DNA from: Anaerolineae bacterium
Lineage (GTDB): Bacteria > Chloroflexota > Anaerolineae > JAFGEY01
Direction: 5' to 3'
Length of the DNA: 11,501 nucleotides
Assembly (NCBI GenBank): GCA_016931365.1
Contig: JAFGEY010000196.1
Location: 1 to 11,501 of the forward strand
Shown here: positions 7,258 to 11,501 of the stretch, piece by piece
Layout of the letters: each line of letters starts with the position of its first letter
Position numbering within the stretch: the stretch's first letter is position 1
The notes under the pieces: generated by a model
Told to the model about the DNA's origin: nothing
Seen by the model: the letters and a program-made list of their open reading frames with translations, nothing else
Databases searched by the model: none
Made by a program: the position numbers and the translations under genes

Positions 7258-7286
7258 ATTATACATCATAATTCGCAAAAATGCAA
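7258..7286 (-). promoter_or_regulatory. Operon promoter (-35 TTGCAT, 17 bp, -10 TATAAT)
   Basis: On the minus strand a perfect TATAAT (7258-7263), preceded by TG, lies 17 bp after TTGCAT (7281-7286). The expected start of transcription is near 7251, giving a leader of about 65 nt before the first HAD gene. No other promoter is needed for the seven genes because they overlap or lie no more than 22 bp apart. Confidence 0.7.
7274..7286 (+). promoter_or_regulatory. 13-bp box CGCAA-AAA-TGCAA overlapping the -35 region
   Basis: Read on the plus strand this is CGCAAAAATGCAA, the inverted partner of the box at 7217-7229. It covers the -35 hexamer, so a protein bound here would compete with RNA polymerase. 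The two centres are about 57 bp apart. Confidence 0.35.
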
Positions 7287-7338
7287 GTACACTTTATAAA
7301 TTCACGGCGCGCCGTCAAGTCACGGACACAGCACGATC

Positions 7339-7369
7339 AAAAAAGCCCCGATCCCGAGTGGATCAGGGC
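7339..7369 (-). terminator. Rho-independent terminator (minus strand)
   Basis: On the minus strand a 10-bp stem (GCCCTGATCC with GGATCGGGGC, one U-G pair) closes a 5-nt loop and is followed by six T. It would end transcripts from the secreted-protein gene at 7671-8939 and insulate the operon promoter at 7258-7286. Confidence 0.85.
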
Positions 7370-7670
7370 GAATTGACATATTGGGCAGAGGTGGATAACC
7401 ATACAGAAAAGTCTGTCTCGCCGGATTTCATTGGCTATGGCGCAACCCGCTTTGTTCGATCGATCGAACCGGTCCGGCGCTGTCGATCGTGCCGGGGCTG
7501 ACGGCGGCCGGTTACGGGCAGCGGCTCAAGTGGTGGCGCTGTCGGTGGCGTTTTTGTGGATCGCTTCGGCGATGGGGTATGGGCCGTTTTGAGTGTCCGC
7601 ACGGAGTCAATACTGGCCGAGAGGCTGACCAAAGACGGTGAGAAGCAAGAATGGCGGCTTTTGTTGTCGG
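7370..7670. other. About 300 bp with no recognisable gene
   Basis: GC-rich sequence between the secreted-protein gene and its likely terminator. The longest readable plus-strand frame without a start ends at 7681 (…VFVDRFGDGVWAVL…QEWRLLLSVRG) and overlaps the end of the secreted-protein gene. A 51-codon plus frame from the ATG at 7437 ends in a short hydrophobic stretch, but I see no ribosome site. Shifting frames suggest an eroded gene, unidentified. A 16-bp perfect palindrome lies at 7454-7469. Confidence 0.4.
7454..7469. repeat. 16-bp perfect palindrome
   Basis: GTTCGATCGATCGAAC is identical on both strands. It could bind a dimeric protein or simply be chance in a GATC-rich stretch; GTCGATCGTG follows shortly after. 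No gene start is near enough to make it an obvious operator. Confidence 0.5.
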
Positions 7671-8939
7671 TCAGGGGCTAGACACATTTCGAAGCACTAA
7701 TGGTAAGTAGACTTGTATGTTAGGCGAAACATCGATATAAGCATATTTTACGGTTTTTAGACACTCGGTCGAAAAGCAAGTCGAATAACCAAGATGCAAG
7801 TTGTCTGATTTGTCAACAGCTAATGCCAAGTACCTATCTATTTCAGAATCATCTATCAATTCAATTTCCCAACTGTCTTGATCTTTATAAGCATATTTCA
7901 TTATTTCGCTTGCCGAATAGCCAATATGAGGCTTATCTTGTGAGTCAAGAACCATTGACACGCCCAACGCTCGTTCGTTACTCACTATTTCAAACTGCCA
8001 ATTAGTCCCATTGTGCCAAGCATATACTAGTTTATAGTCATTAAAATGTTGAGTGTCAAAGACAATATGTGGTCGGTTGGACGTATCCAAAGCCAAAGCT
8101 ATATCGTTTACGTAGGTATTGGTAACGACTTCTTTGTGCCAAATAGTCCCATCGTACCAGGCATATTTGAGCGCATTAAAAGCCCCATCGTAATAGCTTA
8201 TATGGGGCCGATCTGCTGTATCTAGTGTTAGCGAAACATACCAACCTGTATTGTTACTACTTTCGACTATTTGGGTTGTCCAAGTGCTATTGGCAAAGTA
8301 CGCATAAAGCACGCTATCGGAATCGCCAATATAGTCTTGCCTTGAATATCCAATATGGGGAAGTCCGTTTGAATCCAAAGCCAAAGAAGGGTAAGCACCA
8401 ACAGCTATTTTTTGTTGTCCTTGATCTATGTTTTGCTCGTTCCATTGACTTCCATCATACGCGATATAGTTAAGATGACCACCAACATAGGGCCAATAAG
8501 ATGGGGTGAAATAGTGATAGGCGATGTGAGGATATCCAGAGGAATCAAGCGACATTGAAAGCCCACTTAATGGATGATCATAACATCCTGTAGGTGTGAT
8601 AGTCTGTGTGATCCAGGTATCTCCATTAAGACGAGCATAAACCAGATCGCTATACGGTATGCCTCCAGTTTCGTGGGTATCAAGATAGACGATCCTGGGC
8701 TTGTTGGATGAATCTGCACTTATGGCTATATCTCGATATGTTCCACTTGTGTGATCGACCATTTCAACAGTCCAGGTAATGGATTGTGCAATTTGCAGGG
8801 TGGTTTGTTTTCCTTCCAGTTTTGTGCTGGATATGGCTGCGGTGGGTAGCGGCGAATGCCCCAGTAGTATACCAACTGCAAACAAAAAGATCGCAAGCAT
8901 CCCCAATGCTATTGCGATCTTGGAAAATTGCGCTCTCAT
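7671..8939 (-). CDS. Secreted seven-repeat protein, probable seven-bladed beta-propeller
   Basis: A 422-residue exported protein. Residues about 7-27 form a hydrophobic signal segment (IAIALGMLAIFLFAVGILLG), which may also serve as a membrane anchor. After it a unit of about 45-58 residues recurs with the core [L/M]xLDSxxxPHIxY, then a strand ending in YA and one with W. The cores start near residues 71, 128, 186, 237, 282, 329 and 372: seven copies, the number expected for a closed seven-bladed beta-propeller. The tail IQVYLPLVLRNVSSP resembles the YLPLVLR ending of many secreted Chloroflexota proteins and may be a sorting or anchoring signal. No catalytic motif is seen, so binding of a polymer or surface partner is as likely as an enzyme role. 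The ATG at 8939 is chosen over an upstream TTG because GGAGGGG lies 3 nt before it. The gene is AT-richer than the operon and stands alone. Confidence 0.8.
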   Translation of the reverse strand: MRAQFSKIAIALGMLAIFLFAVGILLGHSPLPTAAISSTKLEGKQTTLQIAQSITWTVEMVDHTSGTYRDIAISADSSNKPRIVYLDTHETGGIPYSDLVYARLNGDTWITQTITPTGCYDHPLSGLSMSLDSSGYPHIAYHYFTPSYWPYVGGHLNYIAYDGSQWNEQNIDQGQQKIAVGAYPSLALDSNGLPHIGYSRQDYIGDSDSVLYAYFANSTWTTQIVESSNNTGWYVSLTLDTADRPHISYYDGAFNALKYAWYDGTIWHKEVVTNTYVNDIALALDTSNRPHIVFDTQHFNDYKLVYAWHNGTNWQFEIVSNERALGVSMVLDSQDKPHIGYSASEIMKYAYKDQDSWEIELIDDSEIDRYLALAVDKSDNLHLGYSTCFSTECLKTVKYAYIDVSPNIQVYLPLVLRNVSSP

Positions 8940-8967
8940 TTTCCCCTCCAATTATCCAACCTATTCT

Positions 8968-8996
8968 ATTTTAGCTCATTTTTGCGTGTGTGGCAA
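8968..8996 (-). promoter_or_regulatory. Promoter of the secreted-protein gene (-35 TTGCCA, 17 bp, -10 TAAAAT)
   Basis: On the minus strand TTGCCA (8991-8996) and TAAAAT (8968-8973) each match the sigma70 consensus at five of six bases, with ideal 17-bp spacing, about 30 nt before the start codon. Confidence 0.7.
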
Positions 8997-9035
8997 GGGT
9001 TAGTTATTGCGTGTTCCGCCATTAATACGAACTAG

Positions 9036-9060
9036 AAAGCCCCCTTGAAGGGGCTTTTTT
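9036..9060 (+). terminator. Rho-independent terminator, plus strand, with no gene left to end
   Basis: AAAGCCCC and GGGGCTTT form an 8-bp stem with a 6-nt loop, followed on the plus strand by a T run. On the minus strand the tail is weaker (TTTCT), so any stop in that direction would be inefficient. There is no plus-strand gene upstream, so the gene it served may be lost, or it shields the secreted-protein promoter. Confidence 0.65.
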
Positions 9061-9091
9061 GTTGCACGGGGGCTTTTGTTATGTCAAATAA

Positions 9092-9265
9092 AACCGATGC
9101 GCGCGCGAACAGGAGCGGCCCGGCGCGCATCGGCTGTGGTATAACCCTGAAACAGACCGAACGGCCCCGCTGCCGGATTGGGGCAGCAAAGACCTGAAAA
9201 TGGGCACGCTGCGCGCGGTAGTTCGCCAACTGGGGCTGGATTGGGAGACGTTCAGGCAGGCTTGA
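9092..9265 (+). pseudogene. 5'-truncated hicA toxin relic
   Basis: HicA toxins are small double-stranded-RNA-binding mRNA interferases of about 60-80 residues, normally paired with HicB. This plus-strand frame reads …GAHRLWYNPETDR, then WGSKDLKMGTLRAVVRQLGL and a short tail before TGA at 9263. That matches the C-terminal two thirds of the family, including the G-S/A-H with the catalytic His and the K-L-K-x-GTLRAI-RQ-G helix. The N-terminal part with the start codon is missing: the frame is closed upstream by TAA at 9089-9091, and the residues before GAH do not look like HicA. No hicB is visible. It is therefore a non-functional relic. It is the only recognisable plus-strand coding sequence in the window. 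Confidence 0.7.
9094..9133. repeat. 11-bp perfect inverted repeat at the broken end of hicA
   Basis: CCGATGCGCGC (9094-9104) and GCGCGCATCGG (9123-9133) are perfect inverted copies around 18 nt. The structure sits exactly where the hicA frame loses its family resemblance, so it may mark the breakpoint or be the trace of a small inserted element. Confidence 0.6.
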
Positions 9266-9315
9266 TCACCAAGTTTATAGCGAGACGAACGGCCTTTGAT
9301 GTTACATCGGACCAT

Positions 9316-9356
9316 TTTTTGTTTGAAACCGCGAACGGTTTCCTGGGAAACAAAAA
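9316..9356. repeat. Large hairpin, 9 + 6 bp stem
   Basis: TTTTTGTTT (9316-9324) pairs with AAACAAAAA (9348-9356), and inside it GAAACC (9325-9330) pairs with GGTTTC (9337-9342), with a 5-nt bulge on one side. It follows the stop of the 312-residue gene by about 7 nt and may end or stabilise that transcript, although no T run follows it on either strand. Confidence 0.5.
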
Positions 9357-9362
9357 CGCCAC

Positions 9363-10301
9363 TTATGGGTATCGAGAAACGAATGTATAATCCCGATAAT
9401 CAACGCCATAAAAACGGAGTATTTCTATAAAGTCGGTGTCTTTGGGATATTTGTGATGCAAGTTTTTCCATTGAGTTGCAAGATAATAAGTGGCACCTGC
9501 GGTTGCTAACTCAGATATGCCGGCAACATAGAAAACGTACCGATTATGTTCGCGATCAAATACTCGTGAGACAAAACCGCATCGAGGATCGTCAAATGGT
9601 GGGATATTTTCTACGACTATCACCGATTTGCTACAACTTGATGACAAACCGGCGTAGGCACCAGTATTAAAGACAGGTAAGCCTGATGCTCCCGCTGCAG
9701 CAGTATCCGCTTCCTCCCAAAACAGTGAAGCAGTACCAACTGCAATATTCCAAGTTTGCGACTTGGGTTCTGATGGAGATTTTTCAGTAGATGGAGAAAT
9801 AATACTATCCAAGGAGAATTTTACCTTGGAATTTAGATCGGTCTCGATATACTCGGAGGCTTTATTATAGGCAGGACTCCCCAACGCGATCAAAGTAGCA
9901 GAGTGGTCAAGTTGATCTTTACTGCAAGGTGACGGTTGTATTTGGACTTGAGTACCAGAAATGTTTATTTTTTCAAGCACACTGGGCTTCTCATTTAATA
10001 CAGACGGGATTGGAAAAGTAAATAATCTATGAATGTGAGTAGCCGCTTCCTGCTCTTTGAATGATACCGCAGTGCCGGAATAACATCGTCTTTGTCTGTC
10101 AATACCTGTTGTGCCACCGCTAAGCACATTCAAGCTTGACAAATAGATGATTAATCTTTGTGGTTTATGTTTGTTTATGCCAAAGAACTTGAAAAGCTTT
10201 TGTCGCCATGTGACAACGAAGATAATGTAAGCTATCCATATAGAGAGCACCAAGAATATAAAATCTGAAAGAATGTTCTCAAAGATTCCTGACCATGTCA
10301 T
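9363..10301 (-). CDS. Membrane-anchored protein of unknown function with an alpha/beta domain
   Basis: I do not recognise this 312-residue protein. One membrane segment is clear at about residues 12-31 (SDFIFLVLSIWIAYIIFVV), followed by a positively charged stretch, so the rest is probably cytoplasmic. The soluble part looks alpha/beta: a strand and Gly/Ser-rich turn at 49-64 (RLIIYLSSLNVLSGG), another at 136-148 (TLIALGSPAYNKA), a strand at 226-233 (SVIVVENIP) and the conserved-looking block 254-276 (RYVFYVAGISELATAGATYY). The layout suggests a nucleotide- or ligand-binding fold tied to the membrane, as in some sensor or defence proteins; that is only an impression. AGGAGC lies 8 nt before the ATG. 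The gene is AT-rich compared with the operon at the left and lies among defence-system relics, which points to acquisition by transfer. Confidence 0.7.
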   Translation of the reverse strand: MTWSGIFENILSDFIFLVLSIWIAYIIFVVTWRQKLFKFFGINKHKPQRLIIYLSSLNVLSGGTTGIDRQRRCYSGTAVSFKEQEAATHIHRLFTFPIPSVLNEKPSVLEKINISGTQVQIQPSPCSKDQLDHSATLIALGSPAYNKASEYIETDLNSKVKFSLDSIISPSTEKSPSEPKSQTWNIAVGTASLFWEEADTAAAGASGLPVFNTGAYAGLSSSCSKSVIVVENIPPFDDPRCGFVSRVFDREHNRYVFYVAGISELATAGATYYLATQWKNLHHKYPKDTDFIEILRFYGVDYRDYTFVSRYP

Positions 10302-10331
10302 TATGGTTTGCTCCTATAAGGTGAGAAATAG

Positions 10332-10376
10332 TTACTCTATCGGCCATTTTGGGATCGCCGCATTGATCTTGCATTT
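10332..10376 (-). pseudogene. C-terminal scrap resembling the end of a type ISP restriction-modification enzyme
   Basis: On the minus strand a short frame ends in K-INAAIPKWPIE and TAA at 10332-10334. Eight of its last 11 residues equal the end of the small relic gene at 10726-10875 (IDAAIPAWPME), and 26 of 33 bases agree. Nothing further upstream in this frame looks related. It is too short to be a gene and is best read as the tail of a lost homologue. Confidence 0.45.
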
Positions 10377-10383
10377 TTTTGAA

Positions 10384-10713
10384 TCAGTTACTAATTTCCG
10401 TGCCAATCGCTTCGATAGGGTTTCTGGGAATAGGTAGCAAAGGTTCAAAGATCAATTTGTAGCGATGTCCTTCGTCCGTTTCCAAAATTGCTTCACCTGT
10501 TGATATATCAAAAGAAGAAATTTCTTTTTCTGTCAAGAGTCGAAATCGATCCGGAGTTTTCTTTCCAGGCATTGGAGGAATTGATTCAGTGAATGTATCG
10601 AGTGAACGTCCATAAAGTCTTTGCCCTGGTATAACCGAGTAGTAAACTCGTGTAATCATAGCCCCACTTGGGGTTTTCAGCACACCATTCCACTCATTCC
10701 ATTGATCAGTCAT
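10384..10713 (-). CDS. Small protein of unknown function
   Basis: A 109-residue soluble protein that I do not recognise. It has no signal peptide, membrane segment or known catalytic motif. It is rich in short strand-like stretches (AMITRVYYSVIPGQRLY, GEAILETDEGHRYKLIFEPL), suggesting a small beta-rich fold. The start is well supported by AGGAGAG 4-5 nt before the ATG, and real codon spacing is suggested by continuity and composition similar to the downstream 312-residue gene. It ends 82 bp before that gene; the two may form a pair of transferred genes. It is flanked on both sides by related C-terminal scraps of a restriction-modification gene. Confidence 0.65.
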   Translation of the reverse strand: MTDQWNEWNGVLKTPSGAMITRVYYSVIPGQRLYGRSLDTFTESIPPMPGKKTPDRFRLLTEKEISSFDISTGEAILETDEGHRYKLIFEPLLPIPRNPIEAIGTEISN

Positions 10714-10725
10714 TGTCTCTCCTTT

Positions 10726-10875
10726 TCACTCCATCGGCCACGCCGGGATCGCCGCGTCGATCTCGACCATCAAGCGGATCGTCTCCTTGAGGGCGGGCCG
10801 ATGGGTGTGTTCGGTGGCGTTTCCGGCCCCCAGATTTTGGCGCACGGCTTGCAGGTAGGCGGTGAGATCGCTCAT
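10726..10875 (-). pseudogene. Internally deleted type ISP restriction-modification / adenine methyltransferase gene
   Basis: A 49-codon frame. Its first 30 residues, MSDLTAYLQAVRQNLGAG and then NATEHTHRPALK, match the characteristic N-terminus of large (about 900-1600 residue) type ISP restriction-modification enzymes and related adenine methyltransferases (…ATEH-YRPALK…). The following ETIRLMVEIDAAIPAWPME looks like the extreme C-terminus of such enzymes. The methylase motifs, helicase and nuclease parts are all missing, so a large in-frame internal deletion has joined the two ends. The ribosome site (GGAG) and start remain intact, so a mini-protein may still be made. Its ATG overlaps the stop of the truncated toxin (ATGA). 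Family recognition is from memory of the motif, not a search. Confidence 0.6.
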
Positions 10876-10955
10876 GCTCGCTCCACCTGATGCTGTTGTT
10901 GTCGCAGCCAGTGGGCCACCGCCGGGCCGGTGCATTCGTCCACCAGGAAGCGCAT
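10872..10955 (-). pseudogene. Truncated DUF5615 (PIN-like) toxin
   Basis: The frame starts immediately after the antitoxin stop (TAA then ATG) and reads MRFLVDECTGPAVAHWLRQQ and then QHQVERA before TGA. The first 24 or so residues match the start of DUF5615 PIN-like toxins (LVDE-…-VA-WLR--GH-V), including the first acidic pair of the nuclease site. The remaining 80-90 residues with the other acidic residues are missing; the deletion joins the toxin to the ribosome site of the restriction-modification relic. It should be inactive. Confidence 0.75.
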
Positions 10956-11204
10956 TTAAGCGACCTCCTGGGTCAACGGCATAAAAGCCGTGTTTTCCAG
11001 CGAGTGCGCGGCGAACAACAGGCAGGCTTGAATGTCCTCCAGGGTTAGCCCGCCGTACTCATGCAAAATCTCGTCCACGGTCGCGCCGTGGGCCAGCGAG
11101 TTGAGGATGTATTCGACGGTGAGGCGCGTTCCCTTGATCACCGGCTTGCCGGTCATCACACGGGGATCCAATGTAATTCGCTCAAGCAGTTGTCGCTCTT
11201 GCAT
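10956..11204 (-). CDS. DUF433-family antitoxin
   Basis: An 82-residue protein of the DUF433 family, small helix-turn-helix antitoxins usually encoded just before a DUF5615 PIN-like toxin. The signature is complete: ITLDPRVMTGKPVIKGTRL, VEYILNSLAHGATVDEILHEY and LTLEDIQACLLFAAH, at about residues 10-67. It normally neutralises the toxin and represses its own promoter. The start has a strong GGAGGTGA site 4 nt upstream. The toxin gene directly after it is broken, so this is an orphan antitoxin: it might protect against other copies of the toxin or be on the way to loss. Confidence 0.88.
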   Translation of the reverse strand: MQERQLLERITLDPRVMTGKPVIKGTRLTVEYILNSLAHGATVDEILHEYGGLTLEDIQACLLFAAHSLENTAFMPLTQEVA

Positions 11205-11221
11205 GTTTCACCTCCGCTCTA

Positions 11222-11242
11222 ATTTTACCATAAAAACAACAC
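11222..11242 (-). promoter_or_regulatory. Possible -10/-35 of the antitoxin gene
   Basis: On the minus strand TAAAAT (11222-11227) is preceded 15 bp upstream by TTGATG (an alternative TTGTTG gives 18 bp). The expected start falls at or just before the ribosome site, which is tight, so this is a weak call. Confidence 0.3.
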
Positions 11243-11255
11243 CATCAACAAGCAC

Positions 11256-11501
11256 TCAAAACCCCACCGCGCAGCCATCCTTGCGCGGATCGCTGCCTGC
11301 CTTGAGCACGCCGCTCTGCGGATCGCGCATGATGATCTGCCCGCCGCCGAAAACGCCGCGCCCAAAGCCATCGATCGGGGCCAGGCGGTGCCCGCGCCGG
11401 GTCAGTTCGGCCAGCGTCGCAAACGACCAGCCCTCTTCGACATAGAGCAGCCCGCCCGGCTCCTGCGCGCCCATCCCGCCGCCCTGCGCGCGCAGCATCC
11501 A
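11256..11501 (-). CDS. ggt: Gamma-glutamyltransferase, C-terminal end (runs off the window)
   Basis: The last 81 residues of a gamma-glutamyltranspeptidase, which transfers or hydrolyses the gamma-glutamyl group of glutathione and related compounds and is usually exported. Visible are the GGAMGAQ-like segment (GGGMGAQ), the strand-rich region HRLAPIDGFGRGVFGGGQIIMRD and the typical ending GVLKAGSDPRKDGCAVGF, which forms the core of the small subunit. The catalytic Thr and the large subunit lie outside the window. The frame is open to the right edge. No terminator is seen in the 51 bp before the antitoxin gene. Confidence 0.85.
   Translation of the reverse strand, partial: WMLRAQGGGMGAQEPGGLLYVEEGWSFATLAELTRRGHRLAPIDGFGRGVFGGGQIIMRDPQSGVLKAGSDPRKDGCAVGF

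Noticed and set aside
5633..7299. Long plus-strand frames of 287 and 299 codons opposite the HAD genes
   Set aside because: Each mirrors a HAD gene in the antisense frame. Their likeness to one another only reflects the duplication of the real genes.
7217..7320. A riboswitch or structured leader before the operon
   Set aside because: The leader is about 65 nt and AT-rich; the repeats fit DNA-binding sites better than a folded RNA, and no terminator-antiterminator pair is seen.
7437..7592. A possible 51-codon plus-strand small membrane protein
   Set aside because: There is no ribosome site and no recognisable family, and neighbouring frames look equally gene-like, which suggests decay or chance.
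9081..9180. ATG at 9081 as the start of the hicA frame
   Set aside because: It is in a different reading frame from the HicA-like part, and its residues do not resemble the HicA N-terminus.
1..11501. CRISPR array, tRNA or rRNA gene
   Set aside because: No regularly spaced repeats and no tRNA-like or rRNA-like conserved segments were seen on either strand.

Overview
The window looks like a chromosomal segment of a Chloroflexota bacterium, probably of the Anaerolineae or Caldilineae type. This is an inference. It rests on a secreted repeat protein ending in a YLPLVLRN tail (common in secreted Chloroflexota proteins), on the style of the GC-rich enzyme genes, and on the DUF433/DUF5615 toxin-antitoxin relic. 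Every recognisable intact gene lies on the minus strand, so the window is described in the direction of transcription, right to left.

Left part (58-7290): one compact operon. A clear sigma70-type promoter (7258-7286) carries a perfect palindrome at the expected start site and two 13-bp CGCAA-N3-TGCAA boxes around it. Behind it come seven genes that overlap or lie no more than 22 bp apart: two paralogous HAD-family proteins, an iPGM-type phosphoglycerate mutase, a second, unrelated-in-sequence archaeal-type phosphoglycerate mutase (ApgM), a P-loop kinase of the uridine kinase/phosphoribulokinase type, an RpiR/MurR regulator with a SIS domain, and an Fbp-type ABC permease. The permease is cut off abruptly at its fourth membrane segment near the window edge, by sequence that could be the end of an insertion sequence. 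The set suggests controlled uptake and conversion of a phosphorylated three-carbon compound or sugar phosphate; the substrate is not shown by the sequence.

The main discovery is that the iPGM (4048-5667) is circularly permuted. The part that is C-terminal in ordinary iPGMs comes first, the ordinary N-terminal part (metal-binding Asp, catalytic Ser) comes second, and a short linker joins the old C- and N-termini. All metal ligands, the catalytic Ser and most substrate-binding residues are present in the swapped order.

Middle part (7291-9362): a minus-strand terminator, a stretch of about 300 bp with no recognisable gene, a secreted protein with seven repeats (probably a seven-bladed beta-propeller) under its own good promoter, then a gene-poor stretch with a plus-strand terminator, a 5'-truncated hicA toxin relic and a large hairpin.

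Right part (9363-11501): an AT-richer pair of unrecognised genes (a membrane-anchored 312-residue protein and a 109-residue protein) lies among wreckage of defence systems: two C-terminal scraps that look like a type ISP restriction-modification enzyme, one still carrying its start, and a DUF5615 toxin cut to 27 codons behind an intact DUF433 antitoxin. The 3' end of a gamma-glutamyltransferase gene runs off the right edge.
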